Below, piece by piece: positions 45,686 to 54,971 of a stretch of DNA of 59,076 nt. The notes under the pieces are model-generated. The model was not told the origin of the DNA. It did not search any database and saw nothing but the letters and a program-made list of their open reading frames with translations. Numbering within the stretch: position 1 is the first letter of the stretch; every line of letters starts with the position of its first letter. The translations under genes and the position numbers were made by a program. This stretch comes from Gelidibacter algens (GTDB lineage Bacteria; Bacteroidota; Bacteroidia; Flavobacteriales; Flavobacteriaceae). Location: NCBI RefSeq assembly GCF_001678675.1, contig NZ_LZRN01000027.1:1-59076 (forward strand), given 5' to 3'.

Positions 45686-47005
45686 TTAGGAAGTGTGCTT
45701 AAAAGAATCCGTTTTGTCTGATCCTATTCTTAAGATGGTATAGCCAATAATTGCAGATATAAAAGAGCCAATAAGAATACCAATTTTAGCGGAATCGACG
45801 TATTCAGGATGTGTAGCAAAAGCTAAACTTGCAATAAAAATAGCCATCGTAAAACCAATACCTGCTAAAAACGAGACCCCAATAATTTCCTTAAAGCTGA
45901 TATCGCTCGGGACTTCTATGATCTTGATTTTTTTTGCAATCAAAACCAGAGAGGATACACCAATACCTTTACCTAAAATCAAACAAATGATAATATTGAT
46001 GACCAAGGCGGTATCCAAATCTACTGAACTGTCAATAAGCACCCCTGCATTGGCGAGTGCAAAAATTGGAATAATAAAATAGGCCACCCAGCCGTGTAGG
46101 CTCTGTTCTAAATGTTGCAAAGGCGATCTAAATTTTAAAGTCCAATCTTGTAAATCGTCTATATTCACTATTTGCTCATCTGAGAGGATGGGTGTCTGCA
46201 GAATGCTGGATGTTTTAATGTCATTATAGACATTTTCCAATTGCGTTAAAAACGTAGATGTATCTATCTTTTGGCGGATAGGGATAGAAAATGCCAATAA
46301 TATTCCAGCAACCGTAGGATGTATACCAGATTTCAAAAACAAGAACCAAACGGCTACACCCAAAAACAACATTACAAATTTTGAATAATAACCTTTATAG
46401 GATAGTAAGTATAAAACCACCAATAAGCCCAAGGCAATCAGCAATAACATAATATTGATTGTACCGCTGTAAAACAAAGCAATCACTAAAACAGCGCCAA
46501 TATCATCTACGATGGCGAATGCTGTTAAAAATATTTTAAGACTCAAAGGCACCCGTTTTCCTAAAACGTTTAGAATGGCTAATGAAAATGCAATGTCTGT
46601 AGCCATGGGAATCCCCCACCCTTTAACGGTCTCAGGATTTTGATTCAACACTAAGAAAAATACCACTGGTACCACCATCCCACCTAAAGCTCCAACTAGA
46701 GGAAACATGATTTTTCTAGTAGAATTAAGTTCTCCAATTAATAGTTCCCGTTTGATCTCAAGACCTATTAAAAAGAAAAATATTGCCATCAAGCCGTCAT
46801 TAATCCAAAGAATCAAAGGTTTTTTGAACTCAAAACCTTCAGTAACTATACCAATATCATACTGCCAAAGCTCTCGATAAGAGTCGCCCAAAGGAGAATT
46901 AGCCCAAATGAGAGCCAAAACTGTACTTAGCATCAGTAGAATACCACTAAAACTTTCAATTTTTACGAATTTCTGAAATGGAGTAAGGAATATTTTTCTA
47001 ATCAT
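45686..47005 (-). CDS. nhaA: NhaA-type Na+/H+ antiporter
   Basis: A 439-aa antiporter with the family patterns INDGLMAIFFFLIGLEIKRELLIGEL, WGIPMATDIAFSLAILNVLG and FAIVDDIGAVLVIALFY (the Asp pair that binds Na+ and H+). The central cytoplasmic insertion (about 250-300) is longer than in E. coli, as in other Bacteroidota. It keeps sodium low and pH stable, which fits a marine-type lifestyle. Confidence 0.95.
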   Translation of the reverse strand: MIRKIFLTPFQKFVKIESFSGILLMLSTVLALIWANSPLGDSYRELWQYDIGIVTEGFEFKKPLILWINDGLMAIFFFLIGLEIKRELLIGELNSTRKIMFPLVGALGGMVVPVVFFLVLNQNPETVKGWGIPMATDIAFSLAILNVLGKRVPLSLKIFLTAFAIVDDIGAVLVIALFYSGTINIMLLLIALGLLVVLYLLSYKGYYSKFVMLFLGVAVWFLFLKSGIHPTVAGILLAFSIPIRQKIDTSTFLTQLENVYNDIKTSSILQTPILSDEQIVNIDDLQDWTLKFRSPLQHLEQSLHGWVAYFIIPIFALANAGVLIDSSVDLDTALVINIIICLILGKGIGVSSLVLIAKKIKIIEVPSDISFKEIIGVSFLAGIGFTMAIFIASLAFATHPEYVDSAKIGILIGSFISAIIGYTILRIGSDKTDSFKHTS

Positions 47006-47281
47006 TTAATATTTATTTTCGGTAAAGTTAAAGAAAAGGTAATAGCAATTGTACTATTTTTTCAAACAACTAACCATGATCTGGATGGTTTAACCACAAA
47101 TTTCGGTTAATTTTAATAGACTGTTTTTATTTCAATTATAAAGGTTTCTGTGACTCGTTTTGCTGGGTACATACTAAAAATAATGCATTATTTTCAACAT
47201 CACAATAAAATACACCTTCTATAAAAGTCTTGACAAGCCCCAACTCTACTGCTCTTAATTGTTTTAAGAATTGAACATGTC

Positions 47282-47725
47282 TTAAACAGTTTGCTCAGTT
47301 ATAAGCACTCGGGGCTCATCGTCTAAGTAATAATTGTCATAGGTGGCAGTGACTTCAAATCTGGCTTTTTTGTATAGTTTAATGGCAATGGCATTGTTTG
47401 GGTGCACTGTTAAAAAAATTTCACGGCTTTGGCTGTTTTCTAAAAGTTTCACCAACTGTTCCGCAAGTTTTGCTCCTACGTTCTTTCCTCTCGCATCAGG
47501 ATGCACTCCTAAATAAAGCAGCAAGCCTTGATCATTTTCTTTTGTGTGATTCCCAATCACATAACCCAAAACTAAAGTTTCTTTTTGGGCTACCAAAAAA
47601 TAATCTTGAGAACTATCAATTAATTGTCTGTTGAAAAATAGCGGATAATTGTCATCATGGAAGCATAACTTTTTTATGCTGTGGATACTTTCCAAATCTA
47701 ATTTTGCTTTTCTGATAGAATTCAT
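47282..47725 (-). CDS. GNAT-family N-acetyltransferase
   Basis: A 147-aa acetyltransferase with acetyl-CoA motif A LGVHPDARGKNVGAKLAEQLV and the C-terminal NAIAIKLYKKARFEVTATYDNYY. The substrate is unknown. In the 275 bp between it and nhaA a 55-codon minus-strand open stretch without a start (…VFYCDVENNALFLVCTQQ…) may be a gene remnant. Confidence 0.9.
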   Translation of the reverse strand: MNSIRKAKLDLESIHSIKKLCFHDDNYPLFFNRQLIDSSQDYFLVAQKETLVLGYVIGNHTKENDQGLLLYLGVHPDARGKNVGAKLAEQLVKLLENSQSREIFLTVHPNNAIAIKLYKKARFEVTATYDNYYLDDEPRVLITEQTV

Positions 47726-47795
47726 CTGCCTTATGTTTTATGTTGGACAGTGTGGGAAGGTCACTTCGCTACCATCTGTTTACTTTGATGTAGTT

Positions 47796-48212
47796 CTAAT
47801 TAATGACTTTTATTTTCATCTCCAAATCTGTTGTTAAAGAGAATTTACAATCTTCAAAAGATGGTGCCGAAAACCTAGGTTTGACATTATTGGAAAAGCC
47901 ATAGCCTTCTTTTGGAATACCGAGAAAATTACGATTAAATTTGTTGTCAGAATTTTCATCATGATACAATGAAATGGCGTAAACCCCTTTTGGTAAATCA
48001 GTAATTACAAAAGTTTCATTGGCAGAATTAACATCAACCGTATAATTTTTGACAGCAACACCATCCTTCAAAAAATCTTTGTCGGTGTTAAATACGCCAA
48101 TAATTATTTTGCCCTTACCAGATTCAATATTTTGGATGTGGAGCGTTAATTTCGGTTGGTCTGTTGCACATAAATTAGATAGCAGAAAAAATAAGGATAT
48201 TAGATAAGTCAT
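47796..48212 (-). CDS. DUF2141 secreted protein
   Basis: A 138-aa protein with a signal peptide (MTYLISLFFLLSNLCA) and the DUF2141 beta-sandwich pattern GKGKIIIGVFNTDKDFL...LPKGVYAISLYHDENSDNKFNRNFLGIPKEGYGFSN. The role is not known; it is likely periplasmic or surface located. Confidence 0.88.
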   Translation of the reverse strand: MTYLISLFFLLSNLCATDQPKLTLHIQNIESGKGKIIIGVFNTDKDFLKDGVAVKNYTVDVNSANETFVITDLPKGVYAISLYHDENSDNKFNRNFLGIPKEGYGFSNNVKPRFSAPSFEDCKFSLTTDLEMKIKVIN

Positions 48213-48473
48213 AATTTTGCATTTAGAATATGATAATAATTCATTTGATTGGTGAACGTTTCACTACATTTTCTCCTTGGTCATGAAGCAAAAGTTGTTA
48301 TTGATCTCCGTTACTAAAGATAAGACAATTGATTTTCATGCCCTTAATCAACTGCGTAATTTCGATAATCTGGATTTCAAATGCCTAAAATTTGACACCT
48401 TTTTTACAGCACTCTCCAAAGAACCTTCTGAAGCATCTAATTTTGCGTTGTTTATAAGTAAATCTAACATAGG

Positions 48474-49640
48474 TTATGACAGTGTTTTTTTCTTAAAAAT
48501 TAAATGCACTAGAGCTATGACTATTGACAAAGAAAGCCCGAGTAGCGAAACCCCATTCCAACTATAATGTTCCCAAGCTAAGGCACCAAGGGTTGTACCA
48601 AGCGCTCCGCCTATAAAGAAACCAACCATATAAATGGTGTTAACGCGATTTCGAGCTTCAGGATTTTTTGAAAATATAATATTTTGATTCGTGATATGTA
48701 AAGCTTGCAAACCCAGATCCACCAAAATCACTCCGATAACCAATCCAATGATTGAAAAATCTGAAAACAAGAAAATTACCCAAGAAATAATTAATAAGAT
48801 GACCGAAAACGTAATAATATGGTTCTTATTAAATCTGTTATTTAATTTTCCAACTACTGTTGCTGCCAATGCGCCCACAATTCCGACTAGTCCAAAGGCT
48901 CCGGTGATGCTGCTCCCATATCCAAAATTATCTTCCATTAAAAACACTAAGGTCGTCCAAAATGCGCTTAAGCCTGCAAAGGCCAAACCACCCCTTAAAG
49001 CTGCGAGCCTCAATGAGGGCTCTGTTTTAAAATAATACCACAATGAAGACATTAATTCACCATAAGTACCCTTGTATTGCGGGGTTAGTTTAGGTAATTT
49101 CCAACGCAATAATGCAAACAGGGCTACCATAATAACAGCTCCTGCATAGTACATTACCCGCCATCCAAATAGATCGCCAACAAAACCACTTATGATACGG
49201 CTGCCCAAAATACCAATGAGCAAGCCACTCATCACGATTCCGATGGCTCGTCCTCTCCCCTTTTCGTCCGCCAATTGCGCTGCCATGGGTACAAATAACT
49301 GAGGAATAGCCGATGTAAAGCCGATACAAAAACTACTGATAATTAAAAGCAGTAAAGACTTTGACAATCCTGCTGCTACGAGAGAAATGACCATGAGCAG
49401 AAAGTCAAATTTTAAAATTTTGTGATTGGAAACTTTGTCTCCCAACGGAATCACGAACAATAGACCTAAGGCATACCCCAATTGTGTGAATAATGCAACA
49501 TTACTCACAGCTGATTCCGTAACATTGAAGGTAACTGAAATTAGGTGCAGTAAAGGCTGGTTGTAATATAGGTTGGCAACTACCAAACCAGCGGAAATGC
49601 TCATTAGGTATAGGACTGGATTGGAAAGTTTTGACGTCAT
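48474..49640 (-). CDS. MFS transporter
   Basis: A 388-aa major-facilitator permease with twelve helices. It has LYYNQPLLHLISVTFNVTESAVSNVALFTQLGYALGLLFVIPLGDKVSNHK in the first part and PMAAQLADEKGRGRAIGIVMSGLLIGIL typical of the drug/sugar exporter branch. The substrate is unknown. It is monocistronic on the minus strand. Confidence 0.9.
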   Translation of the reverse strand: MTSKLSNPVLYLMSISAGLVVANLYYNQPLLHLISVTFNVTESAVSNVALFTQLGYALGLLFVIPLGDKVSNHKILKFDFLLMVISLVAAGLSKSLLLLIISSFCIGFTSAIPQLFVPMAAQLADEKGRGRAIGIVMSGLLIGILGSRIISGFVGDLFGWRVMYYAGAVIMVALFALLRWKLPKLTPQYKGTYGELMSSLWYYFKTEPSLRLAALRGGLAFAGLSAFWTTLVFLMEDNFGYGSSITGAFGLVGIVGALAATVVGKLNNRFNKNHIITFSVILLIISWVIFLFSDFSIIGLVIGVILVDLGLQALHITNQNIIFSKNPEARNRVNTIYMVGFFIGGALGTTLGALAWEHYSWNGVSLLGLSLSIVIALVHLIFKKKTLS

Positions 49641-49655
49641 TAAGTAATTTGATTC

Positions 49656-49811
49656 TTATTTTAATATTTGAGGAATTCTATAATAGGTGAGTAATTTTAC
49701 GGAAACATATCGAATGACATCATAGATAGCATCAGTCAAAAGTACGGTTATTAGAAGTGATAAAATCAGAATTATAGCGATGGGATCATCGTTTACTAAG
49801 ATAGATGACAT
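49656..49811 (-). CDS. possible 51-aa single-helix membrane protein
   Basis: A short frame from ATG (MSSILVNDDPIAI) with a central helix IILILSLLITVLLTDAIYDVIRYV. It lies 50 bp after the TrkA-C protein gene on the same strand and 15 bp before the MFS gene. No family is recognised; position is the main support. Confidence 0.4.
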   Translation of the reverse strand: MSSILVNDDPIAIILILSLLITVLLTDAIYDVIRYVSVKLLTYYRIPQILK

Positions 49812-49861
49812 TTTTTTAAAGCTGTTGACCTCAATCAAAGTTTTTTAGAATCAATGACCCT

Positions 49862-50629
49862 TTACAATTCCTTTTTACGTTGTTCTTGATCTTCGAGCCT
49901 TTCTTCTTCCATTTTGACAAACGCTTCATGCTCTAAGGTAGCCTTGAAATCCCGCTTTCTCCCAAAAACACTTTTTATAACTTCCGACTTGCCATAAACA
50001 GTAATGACATCATCTGGTAAAATCATGGCATTTCCGGCAGGAGAGCCTAAATAGTCGTCACCATGTCTATCAATTCCCAAAATGGTTAAGCCTTCGTGCA
50101 TTAAGTTGAGATCCTTCAACGTTTTATTGGCCATCCAATCTTCATCATCAATCAACTTTTCACTGATTTTAAAATCGTCCTTCAAATGTAAAACAGCTGC
50201 AAAATCCTGTATGTGTAAATCTGTATAGCGCTTCAGCATCCGATTGATTAGAGCAGACAAGGCTTTGTCAACCCATTTGCTTTTTATGGCCCACCAGACA
50301 AATGACATTCCGAAGACAACAATGAGTAGCCCGTAGAGTTTTGAGGCCAACGTTTCGGGCAACACAAATGTCAGTATTAATGAGGACATGACTGTTACAA
50401 TTCCTGCGTTGCCAACAAGCATTAAATGGAATATAATCCGTCTTCGCACAGGATGGTTCATTATTTTTTCCGATTCAGTGGTACTGAATCCAACCCCTGT
50501 GTAGGCTGAGCGCGACTGAAATTTGGCGCTATCAGTAGACAAACCAGTATGTACCAAGGCGATAGTCGCAATTTTAGTGATCAAGGCGGAAATAGAAACG
50601 ACTAAAAAAAGCGTAATGGCTGCAATCAT
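49862..50629 (-). CDS. membrane protein with TrkA-C (RCK-C) domain
   Basis: A 255-aa protein with four helices (MIAAITLFLVVSISALITKIATIAL first; the last near 110-135) and a cytoplasmic TrkA-C domain ending ...ILPDDVITVYGKSEVIKSVFG. It probably responds to a cation or nucleotide in ion transport. Longer frames start at a TTG 38 codons upstream, but the ATG before the first helix fits relatives better. Confidence 0.82.
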   Translation of the reverse strand: MIAAITLFLVVSISALITKIATIALVHTGLSTDSAKFQSRSAYTGVGFSTTESEKIMNHPVRRRIIFHLMLVGNAGIVTVMSSLILTFVLPETLASKLYGLLIVVFGMSFVWWAIKSKWVDKALSALINRMLKRYTDLHIQDFAAVLHLKDDFKISEKLIDDEDWMANKTLKDLNLMHEGLTILGIDRHGDDYLGSPAGNAMILPDDVITVYGKSEVIKSVFGRKRDFKATLEHEAFVKMEEERLEDQEQRKKEL

Positions 50630-50845
50630 ATCATTGACAATTGAAAAAGTTACTTTAAAGAAAGTGAAAATAATCAAACGCTTTACCACATTTAATTCAA
50701 AAGATAACTGTTTTCGTTTTAAATAGGGATGAGAATCATCCAATTTGAGATTGAATATTTGGAAGCCATTTTTACACTAACCTTATATGAGCTAGAAATT
50801 AATTTAAACTATTTCGTTTTAGTATACAATCCAGTATTGTAATGG

Positions 50846-50853
50846 TATATTTG
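50846..50853 (+). promoter_or_regulatory. -7 box of the glutamate-synthase-like gene
   Basis: TATATTTG fits TAnnTTTG and ends 21 bp before the ATG. The -33 element is not clear. Confidence 0.5.
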
Positions 50854-50874
50854 CGTTTTTAAACCAATTTGAAG

Positions 50875-52464
50875 ATGAAAGTTCGCGAGATATTTATTTT
50901 AATTTCGGTTATCTCAGTGTTAGCCATAGTTGGAATCGCTTTTTTATGGAGCCCTATCTTATGGGCTTTCCTTATTGTTATTCCTCTAATTGTTTTAGGT
51001 CTAATTGACATCTTTCAAAAGAGTCATACCATCCGTAGAAACTTTCCGCTATTGGGTCGTTTCAGGTACATATTAGAGTCGATTCGTCCTGAGATTATGC
51101 AATATTTTGTTGAAACTGATACCGAGGGAAGACCTCTAAATCGGATCCTGAGATCTTTGGTTTACAGAAGAGCTAAAGGCGAAAATGATACAGAACCTTT
51201 TGGTACACAAATGGATTTATACCACTCCGGTTATGAATGGATGGAACACTCCATGTATGCCAAGAAAAATCCTCAAGAAATTGGGGAGTTTCCTCGCTTG
51301 CTGATTGGTGGCAAGGAATGTAAACAACCTTATTCTTCAAGTTTATTGAATATTTCAGCCATGAGTTTTGGCTCCTTAAGTAAAAATGCAGTGTTGGCAT
51401 TAAACAAAGGTGCTAAAATGGGAAATTTTGCCCATAACACCGGAGAAGGTGGTATTAGCGATTACCACTTAGAAAATGGTGGGGATCTTATTTGGCAAAT
51501 TGGAACAGGATATTTTGGATGCAGAAATGAGGATGGCACCTTTAACGAGGTCACCTTTACAAAAAATGCCTTACTACCACAGGTAAAAATGATTGAAATA
51601 AAACTGTCCCAAGGTGCAAAGCCTGGGCATGGTGGAATTTTGCCGGCTTCCAAAAATACTGAAGAGATTGCACGAATAAGACACGTAAAACCAGGTATTG
51701 CCTTACACTCACCGCCATCCCACTCTGCTTTTGCTGACCCCATTCAGTTTATGTATTTTATTAAGCGTCTCAGAGAACTGTCTGAAGGGAAACCTATTGG
51801 TTTTAAATTGTGTTTGGGAAGAAAACAAGAATTCATGGATTTCTGTGAAGCGATGATTTTTACAGGGATACGTCCTGATTTTATCACCGTTGATGGTGGT
51901 GAAGGTGGTACAGGTGCAGCACCTGTCGAATTTTCAAATTCGATGGGAATGCCACTTAGAGAAGGTTTGATTTTTGTTCATGACACCTTGATAGGATTTG
52001 GATTACGAGATGACATTAAAGTTATCGTAGCAGGAAAAATTATAAGCGGATTCCATATGGCACGTGCCATCGCGTTTGGAGCAGATGGCTGTAACAGTGC
52101 TCGCGCCATGATGTTGGCTATTGGCTGCATTCAGGCTTTACAGTGCAACACCAACACCTGCCCTGTAGGTGTGGCAACACAAAACCCGTCTTTGGTAAGA
52201 GGATTGGTTGTAGAAGATAAAGCGCCTAGAGCTAAAAAATACCATCAGGCCACCATTCATAGTTTCCTGGAGCTTGTTGCTGCCGCTGGCTTAAATGACC
52301 CAAGTGAATTGACGCGTGAACATATCAGCAAAAGAATTGGCCTTTTGGAAGTAAAAACTTTTGACGAAATTTATCCTGCCATGGCACCTAACTCTTTACT
52401 GGACATTAATACCATTCCTGAAAGTTACAAGAAGTTCTTTCAAATGACCCGTATTATGAAGTAG
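50875..52464 (+). CDS. FMN-binding glutamate-synthase-family protein
   Basis: A 529-aa membrane-anchored protein with two N-terminal helices (about 5-45) followed by the FMN/Fe-S domain of the glutamate synthase large subunit: ISAMSFGSLSKNAVLALNKGAKMGNFAHNTGEGG, KPGHGGILPASKNTEEIARIRH, DFITVDGGEGGTGAAP and the cysteine cluster ALQCNTNTCPVGVATQ. No glutaminase domain is present, so it is not a complete GltB. The physiological reaction of this standalone family is not defined. I prefer the ATG over a TTG two codons upstream. Confidence 0.92.
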   Translation: MKVREIFILISVISVLAIVGIAFLWSPILWAFLIVIPLIVLGLIDIFQKSHTIRRNFPLLGRFRYILESIRPEIMQYFVETDTEGRPLNRILRSLVYRRAKGENDTEPFGTQMDLYHSGYEWMEHSMYAKKNPQEIGEFPRLLIGGKECKQPYSSSLLNISAMSFGSLSKNAVLALNKGAKMGNFAHNTGEGGISDYHLENGGDLIWQIGTGYFGCRNEDGTFNEVTFTKNALLPQVKMIEIKLSQGAKPGHGGILPASKNTEEIARIRHVKPGIALHSPPSHSAFADPIQFMYFIKRLRELSEGKPIGFKLCLGRKQEFMDFCEAMIFTGIRPDFITVDGGEGGTGAAPVEFSNSMGMPLREGLIFVHDTLIGFGLRDDIKVIVAGKIISGFHMARAIAFGADGCNSARAMMLAIGCIQALQCNTNTCPVGVATQNPSLVRGLVVEDKAPRAKKYHQATIHSFLELVAAAGLNDPSELTREHISKRIGLLEVKTFDEIYPAMAPNSLLDINTIPESYKKFFQMTRIMK

Positions 52465-52536
52465 TGTACAAATGACACGTACTATGAACTAATATAATCC
52501 CCAAAATGACAAACGAAAGAGTTGTCGCTCCTTTTG

Positions 52537-52992
52537 TTAGTCCATCCTCATTTTACCTGTGATCTCTTCAATTTTTATGACGAAGATCATTGGTGAATTT
52601 TCATCGATCAATTTGCTGGAAAACTCACTGATAAAACTCAAATCTTTCAGTTCCTTTTCTGCTACCAAAGATTTAATTCCCAAGGAAAAATCATGCAAAT
52701 AAGATTTTGCTTCACTGGCAAATAGCTGTTCAAATGTGCCATGTACCAATACTGATTTCCAATTGGTAAGTGCATCCACATCAACGATATTCATAGCAAC
52801 CTGCTTGTTTTTGCGCATGGCATTCATTTTATGGCCTTCAGCAGAATAACAAATGATGACATTTTTTGCAGGATGATAAAAGTAGGTGATGGGTACAACA
52901 AATGGTCTATTTTGATAGATGTATGCCAGATGTCCCAAATAGTTGTTTTCCAAAACAAATTTACTGTCTTTATCTTCTAGGTTGATATACAT
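52537..52992 (-). CDS. pyridoxamine-5'-phosphate-oxidase-like flavin-binding protein
   Basis: A 151-aa split-barrel protein: GHLAYIYQNRPFVVPITYFYHPAKNVIICYSAEGHKMNAMRKNKQVAMNIVDV. This resembles the NimA/FMN-binding group that uses reduced flavin or related cofactors. The substrate is unknown. Confidence 0.85.
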   Translation of the reverse strand: MYINLEDKDSKFVLENNYLGHLAYIYQNRPFVVPITYFYHPAKNVIICYSAEGHKMNAMRKNKQVAMNIVDVDALTNWKSVLVHGTFEQLFASEAKSYLHDFSLGIKSLVAEKELKDLSFISEFSSKLIDENSPMIFVIKIEEITGKMRMD

Positions 52993-53091
52993 GATTAATC
53001 TGTTTTTATCTCACTAAGATACCGTTATGGCGCAAAGACAACTATGATATTAGTCAGTTTATGATTGACCAACTAAACATATAAACACCTA

Positions 53092-53394
53092 TTAATGTGA
53101 TTTAATCACTTTGATCAAGTCATCTTTTTGAAGCACTCCAGATTGTCGCCAAACCTGTTTACCATTCTTAAAGAGCAATAATGTAGGCACACCTTTTACT
53201 TGGTAATTGGAGGCTAATAACTGATTTTTGTCCACATCTATCTTTACTATTTTTACAGCCTCTCCCATCTCTGTCTTGACCGTCTCCAATATAGGGGCCA
53301 AAGTTTTACAGGGCCCACACCATTCCGCATAGAAATCCACCAGCACTGGTGTGTCCGAATTTATGATTGTTTTGAAACTATTTTTCATCTTCAT
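53092..53394 (-). CDS. thioredoxin
   Basis: A 100-aa single-domain thioredoxin, active site WCGPC in VDFYAEWCGPCKTLAPIL, with the cis-Pro loop VKGVPTLLLFKNGK. A cytoplasmic disulfide reductant. It lies 19 bp downstream of a small charged protein gene on the same strand. Confidence 0.93.
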   Translation of the reverse strand: MKMKNSFKTIINSDTPVLVDFYAEWCGPCKTLAPILETVKTEMGEAVKIVKIDVDKNQLLASNYQVKGVPTLLLFKNGKQVWRQSGVLQKDDLIKVIKSH

Positions 53395-53413
53395 ATATTT
53401 TTAATTGTGATAA

Positions 53414-53611
53414 TTACGCAGAGTCAGAATCGTTAGGCTTTCTAACATCCCTATTTCGTTCCAATTTTTCGTCATCACTTAATGCCTCTTCGTTAGGATC
53501 CCGATCAGGATCCCACTCTTTTTCACTAGGCGTTGTTTTATCTTTTACCTCTTGCGGTCTAGTTTCATCCTGTTTTCTATTGTTCTGTTTTTTTTCTTTT
53601 CGATTTTCCAT
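53414..53611 (-). CDS. small highly charged protein of unknown function
   Basis: A 65-aa protein almost without hydrophobic residues (ENRKEKKQNNRKQDETRPQE at the start, then an acidic DPDRDPNEEALSDDEK part). It is probably disordered. It has an ATG start and close spacing to the thioredoxin and hydrolase genes. No family is recognised. Confidence 0.6.
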   Translation of the reverse strand: MENRKEKKQNNRKQDETRPQEVKDKTTPSEKEWDPDRDPNEEALSDDEKLERNRDVRKPNDSDSA

Positions 53612-53648
53612 AATCTTTTTTTTTACTAGTCCTCATCTAAATTCCTTC

Positions 53649-54482
53649 TTATTGATTTGCCTCTATAAATTTGATGATTTCGTCATATCGATCATTCCAG
53701 GGGAAGAAATACTGACTCATCATAGGAACATGTTTTTTATTTAAAATCTCCAAAGAGACGCCCGGCTGATAATTCTTTAATTCTTTTATAAACGCATCAT
53801 TTGAAACACTGATGGACTCATGTGTTTTACTGCCCACATAAATTTTGAAAGGAGCCGTCCCATCATTTAAAAAATATATGGGGGATGCTGCTTTCCAATT
53901 TTCAGGATTTTCCGTCCACGTTGTCTTGTAATGATGTTTCTCTGTAGGCGGATACTTTTGCAAATAACTATACATATCCAATCCTGCGGCATCATTTAAA
54001 ATGACGCCTTGGATGACGCTTTTATCTTCAATATACTTAGGACTTGTGCTTACTAAAGCCACCAAATGTCCGCCTGCAGAGTGACCTGTCAAAAAAATAG
54101 AGGTCTCGTCGCCTTTATATTCAGAAATGTTTGCCTTTGTCCAAGCAATAGCTTGGGCAACTTCTTTGGCCATGTCATCATAGTTGGCTTTTGGGCTGAG
54201 TGTGTAATCAATGATCACAGTCACGATGCCTTTTTTAGCAAAATTCCTTCCCAAAAATCCGTAGGTTTCTTTTTTTCCTTCCTCCCAATAACCGCCATGA
54301 ACAAAAATTAAAACAGGATTTGAAGCCTTGCCCTTATTTGGCATAAACACATTTAAGGTGGGCTGGGAACTGGCAGTTGAGTTTGAAACTTGAGTGTACT
54401 GAATATTTTTGATTTTTGTTGATGCACAATTGCAAAGAAGTATTCCTGAAATTAATACTATATAAAGGCTGAGGGTTTTCAT
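53649..54482 (-). CDS. alpha/beta-hydrolase lipoprotein (esterase/lipase type)
   Basis: A 277-aa hydrolase with a lipobox (GILLCNC), the oxyanion HGGYW, nucleophile serine in GHSAGGH, and a late acid/His region (HVPMMSQYFF). The pattern is that of BD-FAE and hormone-sensitive-lipase-like esterases. It is periplasm- or surface-facing. The substrate is unknown. Confidence 0.9.
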   Translation of the reverse strand: MKTLSLYIVLISGILLCNCASTKIKNIQYTQVSNSTASSQPTLNVFMPNKGKASNPVLIFVHGGYWEEGKKETYGFLGRNFAKKGIVTVIIDYTLSPKANYDDMAKEVAQAIAWTKANISEYKGDETSIFLTGHSAGGHLVALVSTSPKYIEDKSVIQGVILNDAAGLDMYSYLQKYPPTEKHHYKTTWTENPENWKAASPIYFLNDGTAPFKIYVGSKTHESISVSNDAFIKELKNYQPGVSLEILNKKHVPMMSQYFFPWNDRYDEIIKFIEANQ

Positions 54483-54511
54483 AAATGCAAAGATAGCTTT
54501 AGGTTATTTCA

Positions 54512-54552
54512 TAAAAAAGTCCTCAAACATAAGGTTTGAGAACTTTTTTTTT
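54512..54552. terminator. terminator between CsbD and hydrolase genes
   Basis: An 11-bp stem with one mismatch (AGTCCTCAAAC / GTTTGAGAACT) has a five-base loop. On the minus strand it ends with TTTTTT, so it terminates the CsbD transcript. The plus strand also has a T8 tail. Confidence 0.85.
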
Positions 54553-54568
54553 AGACCGATTTGGCATT

Positions 54569-54754
54569 CTACCAGTTATCGACTTCTTTTTTAAAATCTT
54601 CTTTTGATTTGCCGTAACGCTCTTGTACTTTACCTGCTAACTTGTCAAAGTCACCTTCGGCTTCCGTATACTCATCATCGGTAATTTTGCCATATTTCTT
54701 TTTGAAATCACCTTTAATCTGTTTCCATTTTCCTTCAAATTGATCTGAGTTCAT
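54569..54754 (-). CDS. CsbD-family stress protein
   Basis: A 61-aa hydrophilic protein with the family pattern EGKWKQIKGDFKKKYGKITDDEYTEAEGDFDKLAGKVQERYGKSKED. CsbD proteins accumulate under general stress; the molecular role is unclear. The gene is monocistronic with its own terminator. Confidence 0.93.
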   Translation of the reverse strand: MNSDQFEGKWKQIKGDFKKKYGKITDDEYTEAEGDFDKLAGKVQERYGKSKEDFKKEVDNW

Positions 54755-54946
54755 ACTATTAAATTTTTTAGTTAATATAAAGTTCTCTGATAAAATTACA
54801 AGTATAACTCCCGTTCACATGACGCAAAAGACCAAAAAATTAATCCGATAGCTAATTTGGGAGTTAATTAACAGATGCCCAATTTTCTGTTGTACAAAAA
54901 GTTAATGACGACTAAGAAATTTTCCGCTTTATAATGGGAATATAAA

Positions 54947-54954
54947 TATCTTTG
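54947..54954 (+). promoter_or_regulatory. -7 box of the DUF3108 gene
   Basis: TATCTTTG is an exact TAnnTTTG box, ending 17 bp before the ATG. Confidence 0.5.
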
Positions 54955-54971
54955 GCGCTTAATTTAGTTTT

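Noticed and set aside
48277-48567. Plus-strand 96-codon frame
   Set aside because: It overlaps the end of the MFS gene by about 95 bp, starts with TTG and has no recognisable motif.
50630-50743. Longer start (TTG) for the TrkA-C membrane protein
   Set aside because: The extension is not conserved-looking, and the ATG at 50629 falls directly before the first membrane helix.
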